In this document: positions 1-7,974 of the stretch, one piece after another
How positions within the stretch are numbered: the first letter of the stretch is position 1
How the letters are laid out: every line of letters begins with the position of its first letter
Assembly: GCA_028288545.1 (NCBI GenBank)
Contig: JAQBNQ010000374.1
Coordinates: forward strand, 1-12,248
Reading direction: 5' to 3'
Length of the DNA: 12,248 bases
Origin: Bacteroidota bacterium
Lineage (GTDB): Bacteria; Bacteroidota; Bacteroidia; Chitinophagales; LD1
Position numbers and translations under genes: made by a program
The notes under the pieces: model-generated
What the model saw: the letters and a program-made list of their open reading frames with translations, nothing else
The model's database searches: none
What the model was told of the DNA's origin: nothing

Positions 1-29
1 TAACTACATGTATATTTTTATTCTAATCA

Positions 30-46
30 CTAACCTTTTCGGTTAG
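30..46. repeat. short perfect inverted repeat (hairpin) near left edge
   Basis: CTAACC at 30-35 and GGTTAG at 41-46 are perfect reverse complements around a 5-base TTTTC loop. It could be the tail hairpin of a gene lying left of the window, but neither strand has a clear T-run after the stem, so I do not call it a terminator. The rest of 1-168 holds no convincing gene. It does contain two smaller symmetric words, GTTGCAAC at 63-70 and CTCAT/ATGAG at 81-92, whose significance is unknown. Confidence 0.35.
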
Positions 47-216
47 GCTTTCGTGCTTATTTGTTGCAACACAGATTTATCTCATAAATGAGTTATTCTT
101 TTATGATGGAATTTGTTGGGTTTGGGCTACATTCATATGCCCGTGCCCCGGTTTAATTCGAAAGGAGGGTGTCCCCCCAAAGGCAGCAATTGATCAGAAA
201 ACGTGTATCCCAAAGT

Positions 217-2115
217 ATGAATATTATTAAGCATCCCGGGATAACCGCCCGTTTAATGGTGGAGTCTTCACCAAACGCAATGGTATTAATTGATCGTACC
301 GGCGAAATTATCTTTGCCAATCGAAAAACCGAAAATCTTTTTGGTTATAGCAAGGAAGAGTTAAGTGGACAAAATATAGAAACGATATTTCCTGTACGGG
401 AACCGGAGGATATATTTTATAACCCTAAAGAAAATTTATCCGGTGCGGTGCAGGAATTTTCTGCACGTAAAAAAGAAGGTGATGTGTTAGCTGTTGAAGT
501 AGGAGTAAATGTTTTGGTAAGCGATGGCGATACGATAACGTTGGCCGTGATCACTGATATTACTGCAAGAAAAATAAAGGAAGCCGGCCTTGCCGAAAGC
601 GAAAAACAATTTCGCGAATTTTTTGAAAATGCGCCTGAAGCTATCCTGGTGCTGGATGTTGCTTCGCTTACGTTTGTACTTAATAATACCAATGCTTTAA
701 ACCTTTTGAAATTATCGGAGGAGGATTTGCGCAAAAAGGGTATAACAGATATAAGCCCGGTGTATCAGTCAGACGGAAGGCTATCTGAAGAAAAGGCCAG
801 GGAACTGGTTATAAAGGCGATGTATGGCGATAAGATGGTTTTTGAGTGGAGTGTACTGGATGCGGAAGAAAACGAAATTTTATGCGAGGTAAGGTTGATA
901 GCACTTCCCGGTACAGCAAAACGGCAGTTGCTGGCTAGCTTTATTGATATTGTAGAAAGGAAGAAAGAAGAAAAACTTTTAATTGCAACTAATAACCGCT
1001 TGAAGTTCAGGTTAGACAATGCCTTGCTTGGATTTGTTGAGTGGGATACGCAATTACAGGTAACCACGTGGTCTAAAAGGGCAAACGAGATCTTTGGTTG
1101 GTCCGCATTGGAGGTAACGAGCCGGGAAAAAAATGGGTACAGCCTTATACATAATGAGGATCTGCCCTTATTTGATGAAGCTATTCAACAAATATTAAGC
1201 CGCAGGATTGAAAGGCGCAGTGTACAGTGCAGGTGTAACACAAAAAACGATGAACCCATATGGTGCGAATGGTTTGTTTCGGTTGTTACGGATGAAATGC
1301 AAAATGTTATTGGCCTGATGACTATGGTGGAGGATATTTCGGAGCGCAAAACGGCCGAAGCCGAAATAAACGCATTAAATGAGCATCTTGAAGATAGGGT
1401 AAGTGAACGCACTGCGGAATTAACAGAAGCGAATAAAGAACTGGAAAGTTTTTCATATTCCGTTTCGCATGATCTTCGGGTTCCTTTAAGGTCTATTCAT
1501 GGCTTTACAAAAATTATTCAAAAAGATTATAGCGCCGGTATGTCGCCGGATATGAAGGAGCTGTTTGAACACGTAGAAAATAACGCAGAGCGAATGAATG
1601 TGATCATCAACGACCTGCTAAACCTGGCCAAATACGGTAAGGAAAAATTAGTGATAACTACCATTGATATGAAAGCCCTGTTTATAAGGGTCTGGGCTAA
1701 TATTAAACGTCGCTATCCACACAACGCAATATTGGAAATATCGGACTTGCCGAAAATTGAAGCCGACATATCTTTGATGGAACAGGTTTTAATAAATCTT
1801 CTTAGCAATGCCATTAAATATTCTGCAAAAAAGGGAAACCCCATAGTTAAAGTTGGGTTTGTGGAAAAGGAATGTGGCATATGCTTTTTTATTAAAGATA
1901 ATGGTGCAGGTTTTAATATGAAATATTACGAACGCCTGTTCGAACCTTTTCAAAGACTGCATAACGCCAGCGAATTTGAAGGTACCGGTGTGGGTTTGGT
2001 TTTAGTAAAGCGCATCGTTGGCAAGCACAATGGTTCGGTTTGGGCAGAGGGAATTGTTGATGAAGGCGCTACGTTTTGGTTCAACATACCGCAGTTTTCT
2101 CTTTTGTTAACATAA
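217..2115 (+). CDS. Cytoplasmic sensor histidine kinase, PAS-PAS-PAS-HisKA-HATPase_c
   Basis: Soluble histidine kinase that should autophosphorylate on a conserved His in response to a signal sensed by its PAS domains and pass the phosphate to a receiver. Residue numbers count from the alternative GTG start at 169 (subtract 16 for the ATG used here). Three PAS domains lie at about 26-135, 146-265 and 277-396, followed by a helical linker (397-428), then HisKA with H434 in SVSHDLRVPL. The HATPase_c domain has N547 (N box, LLSNAIKYS), DNGAGF at 577-582 (G1) and GTGVGL at 605-610 (G2). All catalytic boxes are intact. There is no membrane segment, signal peptide or receiver domain. The start is uncertain. 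The longest frame opens at GTG 169, but the AGGAGG at 163-168 touches that GTG and cannot position a ribosome on it. ATG 217 is the first ATG and precedes the first PAS domain. A terminator follows the stop. It is a paralogue of the kinase at 2586. The ligand and target are unknown. Confidence 0.9.
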   Translation: MNIIKHPGITARLMVESSPNAMVLIDRTGEIIFANRKTENLFGYSKEELSGQNIETIFPVREPEDIFYNPKENLSGAVQEFSARKKEGDVLAVEVGVNVLVSDGDTITLAVITDITARKIKEAGLAESEKQFREFFENAPEAILVLDVASLTFVLNNTNALNLLKLSEEDLRKKGITDISPVYQSDGRLSEEKARELVIKAMYGDKMVFEWSVLDAEENEILCEVRLIALPGTAKRQLLASFIDIVERKKEEKLLIATNNRLKFRLDNALLGFVEWDTQLQVTTWSKRANEIFGWSALEVTSREKNGYSLIHNEDLPLFDEAIQQILSRRIERRSVQCRCNTKNDEPIWCEWFVSVVTDEMQNVIGLMTMVEDISERKTAEAEINALNEHLEDRVSERTAELTEANKELESFSYSVSHDLRVPLRSIHGFTKIIQKDYSAGMSPDMKELFEHVENNAERMNVIINDLLNLAKYGKEKLVITTIDMKALFIRVWANIKRRYPHNAILEISDLPKIEADISLMEQVLINLLSNAIKYSAKKGNPIVKVGFVEKECGICFFIKDNGAGFNMKYYERLFEPFQRLHNASEFEGTGVGLVLVKRIVGKHNGSVWAEGIVDEGATFWFNIPQFSLLLT

Positions 2116-2125
2116 ACCAGTCTAG

Positions 2126-2154
2126 CCGCTAGTTACTATATAACTACGGTTTTT
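2126..2154 (+). terminator. Rho-independent terminator of the first kinase gene
   Basis: Ten bases after the stop codon a stem forms between 2126-2135 and 2141-2149. It has nine base pairs (CCG with CGG, TAGTTA with TAACTA), a single bulged C at 2129 and a 5-base loop, and is followed directly by five T residues at 2150-2154. The stem is AT-rich apart from the CCG/CGG base. This suggests that the two kinase genes are transcribed separately. Confidence 0.6.
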
Positions 2155-2338
2155 ATAAATAATTGAGTTGAGAAGTATCATCTCATTAAATCTTCTGTTC
2201 ATACAACTTCAACTGCGCCGTAAACGTATCCTATTCCGATAGATAATATTCTGATATACAGGATACTTAAAAATAACACTGTTAAATATGATTGATATTT
2301 GAATATATCCCCTTTCCGGTGAGCCATGCCCAGGCAAA

Positions 2339-2482
2339 ATGGATGTTCAACCAAAAAAAGTCAGATGGGATTTGTGTAAAAATAAATTTTACCAGATTAT
2401 AACAATAACAGATAAAAAGTTTTTCTTCGTTGTCGTAAATAGCAACCCCCCCCTTGATCGATCTCGGCTTAACTTCAGGTAG
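2339..2482 (+). CDS. Doubtful 47-residue ORF in the kinase intergenic region
   Basis: An ATG at 2339 opens 47 codons ending in TAG at 2480-2482. The product would be a small basic protein with a hydrophobic centre (KKFFFVVVNSN at about residues 26-36) and a C-terminal part encoded partly by the C8 tract (two Pro codons plus a Leu codon). The same frame is open back to 2303, so it could equally be a decayed fragment of a longer gene. Only a weak AGG at 2332-2334 precedes the ATG. I recognise no family. Length alone is compatible with chance, so treat this as a candidate only. Confidence 0.15.
   Translation: MDVQPKKVRWDLCKNKFYQIITITDKKFFFVVVNSNPPLDRSRLNFR
2446..2453. repeat. C8 homopolymer tract upstream of the second kinase
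   Basis: Eight consecutive C residues lie 132 bases before the ATG of the receiver-kinase gene. Tracts of this length are prone to slipped-strand length change in many bacteria. Here it sits in an untranslated leader or inside the doubtful 47-codon ORF, where a length change would shift that frame. No functional evidence is visible in the sequence. Confidence 0.5.
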
Positions 2483-2533
2483 GGTGACCGGGATTGTATT
2501 GCCTATTTAATTGCTTCGAAAATAATGTGGATG

Positions 2534-2548
2534 ATGGGTTATGCCCAT
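2534..2548. promoter_or_regulatory. Inverted repeat just upstream of the second kinase, possible operator
   Basis: ATGGG at 2534-2538 and CCCAT at 2544-2548 flank a 5-base spacer and end 37 bases before the ATG at 2586. The position suits a regulator-binding site or a leader hairpin, but five-base arms are short enough to arise by chance. Confidence 0.2.
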
Positions 2549-2585
2549 ATCCGAAAAACTGAACTAAAGGTACAATCTGAGTGCA

Positions 2586-5000
2586 ATGGCTAAAAGTAAA
2601 GATGCGTACAGGATACTGGTTGCTGATGATAATGTGGCAGCAGCAGAATCACTGGTAGAAGTATATGAATTGGAAGGGTACGAGGTTTTAATCGCCCGTG
2701 ACGGCCTGGAGGCGCTTGAGATCCTGAAGGTGGAGAAAGTAGACCTTTTAATATCTGATATTTTAATGCCTAACCTGGATGGTTACAATTTATGCTACAG
2801 GATAAGAAATAACGCTCAACTAAAGGATCTGCCGGTGATCATATATACTGGTACTTACACATCACTTAGCGAGGAAGAAGCTGCAAGGGAAATGGGTGCC
2901 AGTATGTTCTTCCGGAAGCCCGCAGATATTAAAGTGTTGATCAGCGCCGCCAAAGACATTCTTTCCAAACCGCGCAATTACCCTCATAGGATTCCGTCGG
3001 AAAGAGAAGGTAATGAAATGATGCATCAATACAGTGCCAAGCTGGTTGACAAACTGGAACAAAGTAACCTTCAACTTGAAGCAACCAGGACAAAACTGGG
3101 ACATAGCGAGGCAGGTCTCAAAAGGGCACAAGCGGTAGCACACGTAGGTAGTTGGGAAATTGATTTTTCCGCTGACGTGTCCATGTGGTCGGATGAGTTA
3201 TGCCTTATGATGGGTTTGTCACCCAACGAAAATAAACAAGGGGTAAAGGCATTCCTGGGTTTTGTTCACCCGCTGGATATAGATTTTGTTTCGAAACGAA
3301 TTGAAGAATCAAACAGATCCTTATCAGACTGTGCTTTTGATTATCGTATTATCACCAAAACCGGGATAGTTAAACACGTTCACCTCGAACGAAAATTTGA
3401 CTTTGATGCTACAGGCAAAGTTGTTAGCAAGCATGGAATATTACATGATATAACAGGGCGGAAATTAATTGAAGAGAACTTAAGAAAAAGCGAGGCGAGT
3501 TTAAAAGATGCGCAGGCCCTGGCCCATATAGGAAGTTGGGAAATTGATATGACTACCAATATATTACGCTGGTCGGATGAGCAATTTCACTTGCTTGGAC
3601 TAAAGAGAGGGGAAGTTGTAGAGAGTAACGAATTATTTTTATCTATGGTTCACCCCGATGATTCGGCGGAAGTGAACGAAGGCTTCTACCACACTTTTGA
3701 ATCGTTTGAAAATTCTTCCAAAAATTTCAGGATCATCAGAAGGGATGGAATTGTAAGACATGTTTATTGCGAATGGAAGTTTGAATTTGATGATAAGAAA
3801 AGACCATTAAGAATACACGGCATTGTACAGGATGTAACAGAAAAAAAAGAAGCTGAAACAAAACTTGCCGATAGCGAAAAACGGTTTCGTGCTTTTTTCG
3901 AAAGTGCGTCCGAGGGCCTTATAGTGTTGGATATCAATTCATCATCGTTTATAATGAGTAACCCCCGCGCCGAAAAGTATGTTAAGTTTAGCGAGGAACA
4001 GTTGACAAAAATGAAACTTGGCGCATTAAGCCCCGAATTTCAACCGGATGGACAACGGTCATCAGAAAAAGTACAGGGTTTTATTGCAAGCGCATTGAAT
4101 GGCAATATACCGGTATTCGAATGGGTAATACGCAACGCTAACGGCGAAGATGTTTTATTTGAGATGCGCTTTGCTGCTTTGCACGAGGCCACGCCACAGA
4201 TTCTCGTCAGCTTTGTGGATATTACCGACAGGAAAGAAATTGAAAAGAAGATTATTGACTTAAACGAACATTTGGAAGAGCGGGTACAAGAACGGACCGC
4301 CGACCTGACGGAGGCAAACATGGCCTTAGAGGCGTTTTCAAGTACAGTATCTCACGATTTGCGATCACCGGTTAGGGCAGTTAATAGTTTTGCCAAGATC
4401 ATACAACAGGATTATGGCGATAAACTGGACCCGGAGGTGCTCGAATTGTTCGGGCATATTGTGGATAGCGGCAGACGTATGACGGCAATTATTGATGACC
4501 TGCTAAAGCTTGCCAGGTATGGTAAAGAGAAGCTGAAGTTTGAACCTGTAAATATGAACGTGCTGGTAAATGGTATTTGGTTAAACATCAGCCGCACACT
4601 CCCGCACTCTGCTACGCTTGAATTAACCGAACTGCCTGAATTAATAGTAGATATGTCGATGATGCAGCAGGTGGTGGTTAATTTACTTTCCAATGCTATT
4701 AAGTACTCGTCTAAAAAAGAGCACCCGGTGGTAAATGTTTGGTGCGAAGAGACGGAGAAGAACGTTACCATTTACTTTAAGGATAATGGTGCCGGGTTTG
4801 ATATGAGGCACCACGATCGGTTATTCGGTGCTTTTCAGCGCCTTCACAATGCCCGCGATTTTGAAGGAACCGGTGTGGGCTTAACCCTGGTGAAAAGGAT
4901 TATTGAAAAACACGGCGGCACCATAGAAGCAAAAGGCGAAGTAGGTGAAGGAGCTACTTTCTGGTTTACGTTGCCTAAAATAGCAACTGCTCAAAATTAA
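2586..5000 (+). CDS. Hybrid sensor kinase with N-terminal receiver: REC-PAS-PAS-PAS-HisKA-HATPase_c
   Basis: An 804-residue soluble two-component protein. The receiver domain (about 8-128) keeps the acidic pair D14-D15, phospho-acceptor D58 (in LLISDILMP), T88 and K111. A charged helical linker (about 140-178) follows. Three PAS domains lie at about 178-293, 304-419 and 431-549. The first two share the word GSWEID followed by a WSDE motif and appear to be an internal duplication. HisKA carries H590 in STVSHDLRSPV. HATPase_c has N703 (LLSNAIKYS), DNGAGF at 733-738 and GTGVGL at 761-766. There is no membrane segment. An N-terminal receiver, rather than the usual C-terminal one, suggests that upstream phosphorylation tunes the kinase or that it relays within the protein. 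From the third PAS domain to the C-terminus it is closely similar to the kinase at 217-2115. The ATG at 2586 begins one short stretch before the receiver fold; no Shine-Dalgarno is seen. It converges on the minus-strand hydroxylase gene with 19 bases between the stops. Confidence 0.93.
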   Translation: MAKSKDAYRILVADDNVAAAESLVEVYELEGYEVLIARDGLEALEILKVEKVDLLISDILMPNLDGYNLCYRIRNNAQLKDLPVIIYTGTYTSLSEEEAAREMGASMFFRKPADIKVLISAAKDILSKPRNYPHRIPSEREGNEMMHQYSAKLVDKLEQSNLQLEATRTKLGHSEAGLKRAQAVAHVGSWEIDFSADVSMWSDELCLMMGLSPNENKQGVKAFLGFVHPLDIDFVSKRIEESNRSLSDCAFDYRIITKTGIVKHVHLERKFDFDATGKVVSKHGILHDITGRKLIEENLRKSEASLKDAQALAHIGSWEIDMTTNILRWSDEQFHLLGLKRGEVVESNELFLSMVHPDDSAEVNEGFYHTFESFENSSKNFRIIRRDGIVRHVYCEWKFEFDDKKRPLRIHGIVQDVTEKKEAETKLADSEKRFRAFFESASEGLIVLDINSSSFIMSNPRAEKYVKFSEEQLTKMKLGALSPEFQPDGQRSSEKVQGFIASALNGNIPVFEWVIRNANGEDVLFEMRFAALHEATPQILVSFVDITDRKEIEKKIIDLNEHLEERVQERTADLTEANMALEAFSSTVSHDLRSPVRAVNSFAKIIQQDYGDKLDPEVLELFGHIVDSGRRMTAIIDDLLKLARYGKEKLKFEPVNMNVLVNGIWLNISRTLPHSATLELTELPELIVDMSMMQQVVVNLLSNAIKYSSKKEHPVVNVWCEETEKNVTIYFKDNGAGFDMRHHDRLFGAFQRLHNARDFEGTGVGLTLVKRIIEKHGGTIEAKGEVGEGATFWFTLPKIATAQN

Positions 5001-5019
5001 ATTCTTCCCCTATACATTT

Positions 5020-5670
5020 TTACCTGGACTTTAGTGTTCCAAAAATAATATCAAACACGGGGTACGTAATGTTGAAGTTGTATTGGTCCATCGCCTTATG
5101 GTTATGGTGTTGATGGTGCAGGTTCCGCAATGTTTTAAGGCCGGGCACTTTGTAAACAAAATGAGTTTCGGGTAAATGGTAGCTTAAGTGCAACCACTCG
5201 TAGTTTAAGTAATACGTTAGTGTGGTGGCAATAAAAAACATGGCGGCATTTTGCGAAAACAAATAATACACCAACAGCGAAACCGGAACCACAAAACATA
5301 CAGAAAAGAATATCAGCAACACCGGTGGAAATAAAATGATCTTAAAATCGTCAGCGCTTTCGCAATTCATGTTCTCATCAGTAAAGAAGTGATGATGCTG
5401 GAGTGTGTGGCGCTTAAAAACGGCTTTCAATGAGTTATACCTATGGTGCATAGGAAATCTGTGGCCTATATATTCAAAAAGGTTTGTGTATAGAAATGTA
5501 AAAGGGATAACCATCCACTGCCAAAAAGTGGGGTGATGAATATTTACAGCGCAAATAACAATACCGGCAACGCACCACACATTGATAAACGCAAGGTGAA
5601 TGAAACCTCTATAGTTTTTGCTAATGTTCTCGGCCCGGAACCTTTGTCTGAAAATTTCTATGCGTTCCAT
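5020..5670 (-). CDS. Fatty acid hydroxylase / sterol desaturase family membrane enzyme
   Basis: A 216-residue integral membrane di-iron oxygenase of the fatty acid hydroxylase superfamily (Pfam FA_hydroxylase type). Family members use a His-coordinated di-iron centre and O2 to hydroxylate or desaturate lipids, sterols or carotenoids. The histidine clusters are clear: H70 and H75 in HRFPMH, H88 and H92-H94 in HTLQHHH, H161 and H165 in HLSYH, and H185, H186, H188, H189 and H191 in HHQHHNH. Hydrophobic segments fall at about 24-43, 50-66, 112-138 and 142-157, leaving the His boxes on one (probably cytoplasmic) face. Length is normal for short bacterial members. The ATG at 5670 has no Shine-Dalgarno. 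The stop of the GT-C/TPR gene is 29 bases upstream on the same strand, so the two are probably cotranscribed. The substrate cannot be told from sequence. A hydroxylated fatty acid or sphingolipid is plausible in this phylum; a carotenoid hydroxylase is less likely. Confidence 0.85.
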   Translation of the reverse strand: MERIEIFRQRFRAENISKNYRGFIHLAFINVWCVAGIVICAVNIHHPTFWQWMVIPFTFLYTNLFEYIGHRFPMHHRYNSLKAVFKRHTLQHHHFFTDENMNCESADDFKIILFPPVLLIFFSVCFVVPVSLLVYYLFSQNAAMFFIATTLTYYLNYEWLHLSYHLPETHFVYKVPGLKTLRNLHHQHHNHKAMDQYNFNITYPVFDIIFGTLKSR

Positions 5671-5699
5671 TTTAGTTGTTCGTTGTTAGAGGGTATGGT

Positions 5700-7907
5700 T
5701 TATTTCTTTTGAAGCGATGCGAGCACCTGTTCGTATTTTTCCTGGTATTGTTTGCCAAGAGCGGTGTCGCCTTTGGCGTTATAAATAATGCCCAGGTTTT
5801 TATAGGCCGCAGCATATCGCGGATTTATAGAAAGCAATTTATTAAAGGTGCTTATCGCTTCATCAAAGCGATGGCCCAGTGTATAGCCAACACCAAGATC
5901 GTAATAAAACAAGTCAGCATTGGGGTCAATACTAATTGCCTTATTCAGGTATTCGATAGCCTTATCAAGGTTATTGGCGCCACTACCAAAACCCAATCCC
6001 ACCAAATAATAATCGCGTCCCTGCAACGGTCGTAGTTTAGAGCAGAAGTTCAACCAGTATTCCACCGAATCGGATTGATTTAGCTTAGCGCTGACTTCTG
6101 CCAACAGCATAGCACATTCACTCTTTCCCGGCTCTATTGATATGGCCTTCAATAAATTTTCCTTTGATTTTGCAGCTTGTCCAAAATCATTGTAAACAAC
6201 ACCCAGGTCGTAGCAGGCATCATAAAATTCGGGCCGTTCTGCCACTGCTTGTTCGTAATATGGAATGGCTTCAGCAGGATTGTGGTTCCGGCGGTATAAG
6301 GCAGTGCCCATATCCAACAAAGCCATTGAATGCGTTGGATAAATTTCCAGCGCTCTGCGAAGATGCGCAAGGGCTGAATCTAACAGTCGTATCTTTTCAA
6401 CAGTATCGGTTTGTTTGTTGGCTTGTATGGTAAGTTCGTTGCCCATGGAGGTCTGTATCTTTGCGCTATTCGGCGACCAGCGCACGTCGTTTGAAATAAG
6501 TGTTGCGTCATCTGCCCAATCAAAATTACGCGTGTAGGTTTTTACCGAATAGAGCGATAATACTATCAAAATAACGAGCCCAAGGATTCTATTGGATAGC
6601 TTAAATTTATTCTGAGCCTGTAATAACCCAAACGCTATTAAAATGCAAAACCCTAAGGAACTCATATACATGAATCGGTCGTTCATAATTGAACCTACGG
6701 TAAAGAGTAGGTTTGACACAATAGAAAAAGTGATGAAGTAAAAAAGTATAGCGTAGCTTATAACTGTTTTCTTCTTGAAATTTATTAGTGCGTAAAGGAG
6801 CAGCGCCCCGTTTACCAGCAGCGAAAGAATAAATCCCAAGTTGCCAATATCCACATAGCTGATCTGGTTATAAAAATAATCATGCGTAAGCGGATGAGGG
6901 AAGACAAGCAATTTGATATACAACAGAAAACTGAAAATAACAGTTGCATAATGTTGCGTGGTGGTGGCAAATAAAAACGGATTATCCAAAACCTCTCCTG
7001 CTTCCTGCGTAAGTTGAACATGCGTAAACTGGTTGCGCAGAATAAGAAATAGTGCTACCGGAACAGCAAAAGCGCAAAGCGAAACGACATAATCCCTTGC
7101 TTTTGCACTGGTGAAAAAATAGTAGGTAAGCGGTATGATCGCAAAAAAAGTAATTGCATTTTCTTTTGAAAGAAGTCCCAGGAAAAAGAAGAGCGCCCCA
7201 ACGGGCCGGTGCCACCACTTTTTTGTTTGAACGTATTTAACCGCCGAAAGCAATGCAAGCAGCGAAAACAACATGGACATTATTTCGTCGCGTCCTTTAA
7301 TGTTTGCTATTGCTTCGGTATGTATGGGATGGGCGGCATAAAGTATAGCAGTAATAAAGGCCAGTGAGAGATAGAAAGGCTTTTTGCTTAATGGAAACAA
7401 TAACCTTAGCAGGTAATAAAGTAACATACCGGTTAAGGCAAACAACAACATATTAATAGCATGGCTCAACTTGGGACTTAAAAAAGTATCCGTTGAACCT
7501 ATGATCACATTCCTGCTGGTTATTTGGCTACGGGGGTCGTGGCGCAGTTTGCGTATTAGTTCATACTCTGCAGCAAAAGTAACCAGGCTTAAAGGACGAT
7601 AGCGTCCACCGTTTAATACTTTGGTTCCGGTTTCGCCCCAATAGCCCTGAAAGGTATCGTGCGTCAGAATATCTTTAATGCCGTCAAATCCTTTTTTAGT
7701 ATAGCTGTTGTCGGTTAAAACGATTACATCATCAATGGCGTATTTATTCCAGATGGTGTTTGAATACAGCAGGCAGGTAAAAACAAAGAGGATGAGATAG
7801 CCGGCCCAACCGGGCGATTGAATTCCCCGGGTTGGAATAGTTGCGGGTTTTACAGGGTTTTCCTGTGTATCAGGTATTGCTGCTCGTTTGGTATTCTTCC
7901 TGGACAC
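5700..7907 (-). CDS. TMTC-like GT-C membrane protein with C-terminal TPR repeats, putative protein O-glycosyltransferase
   Basis: A 735-residue polytopic membrane protein. After a basic N-terminal tail and a first membrane helix (about 34-51) comes an acidic pair, D59-D60, in the first extracytoplasmic loop, the usual place of the GT-C catalytic Asp. GGRYRPLS (100-107), AAHPIHTEAIANIKGRDE (191-208) and LGLLSKEN (243-250) follow, then VGSIMNDRFMY (404-414) and WADDATL (464-470). This order of motifs matches animal TMTC O-mannosyltransferases and their bacterial relatives. About ten hydrophobic helices span 34-455. From about 505 to 728 there are roughly five or six TPR units (for example AIEYLNKAISIDPN and AISTFNKLLSINP), likely periplasmic and substrate-binding. 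Family knowledge suggests transfer of a sugar from a lipid-linked donor to Ser/Thr of exported proteins; the donor and acceptor are inferred, not seen. The start is GTG at 7907, the only reasonable start after an in-frame TAA 12 bases earlier. It lies 67 bases after the upstream gene and 29 bases before the hydroxylase gene. Confidence 0.8.
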   Translation of the reverse strand: MSRKNTKRAAIPDTQENPVKPATIPTRGIQSPGWAGYLILFVFTCLLYSNTIWNKYAIDDVIVLTDNSYTKKGFDGIKDILTHDTFQGYWGETGTKVLNGGRYRPLSLVTFAAEYELIRKLRHDPRSQITSRNVIIGSTDTFLSPKLSHAINMLLFALTGMLLYYLLRLLFPLSKKPFYLSLAFITAILYAAHPIHTEAIANIKGRDEIMSMLFSLLALLSAVKYVQTKKWWHRPVGALFFFLGLLSKENAITFFAIIPLTYYFFTSAKARDYVVSLCAFAVPVALFLILRNQFTHVQLTQEAGEVLDNPFLFATTTQHYATVIFSFLLYIKLLVFPHPLTHDYFYNQISYVDIGNLGFILSLLVNGALLLYALINFKKKTVISYAILFYFITFSIVSNLLFTVGSIMNDRFMYMSSLGFCILIAFGLLQAQNKFKLSNRILGLVILIVLSLYSVKTYTRNFDWADDATLISNDVRWSPNSAKIQTSMGNELTIQANKQTDTVEKIRLLDSALAHLRRALEIYPTHSMALLDMGTALYRRNHNPAEAIPYYEQAVAERPEFYDACYDLGVVYNDFGQAAKSKENLLKAISIEPGKSECAMLLAEVSAKLNQSDSVEYWLNFCSKLRPLQGRDYYLVGLGFGSGANNLDKAIEYLNKAISIDPNADLFYYDLGVGYTLGHRFDEAISTFNKLLSINPRYAAAYKNLGIIYNAKGDTALGKQYQEKYEQVLASLQKK

Positions 7908-7974
7908 TAATACAATTTACTCCAAAGTAAGCAAAATCTAATTGTTCAGGATAGTTTGCAATGCCTCTAAGTCA

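Larger units (their letters stand above)
2155..2585. other. 431-base intergenic region between the two kinases
   Basis: No convincing gene is visible. The region contains a 7-base inverted repeat with a 27-base spacer (GTATCCT at 2226-2232 and AGGATAC at 2260-2266). It also holds an imperfect AT-rich hairpin (GTAAAA at 2376-2381 and TTTTAC at 2387-2392), a run of eight C at 2446-2453, a doubtful 47-codon ORF at 2339-2482, and a 5-base inverted repeat close to the next start codon. The regulatory region of the second kinase should lie here, but I could not identify a match to the Bacteroidota promoter pattern (TTG, then TAnnTTTG) that I would defend. Confidence 0.5.

Noticed and set aside
30..46. 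CTAACC/GGTTAG hairpin as a terminator
   Set aside because: The stem is perfect, but no T-run follows on either strand.
5676..6035. Plus-strand 119-codon ORF opposite the TPR region
   Set aside because: It is antisense to well-supported TPR coding sequence and has no independent support.
7905..7945. Bacteroidota-type promoter before the GT-C/TPR gene (TACTTTGG on the minus strand)
   Set aside because: It differs from TAnnTTTG at one position and has no TTG at the right distance upstream, so it could easily be chance.
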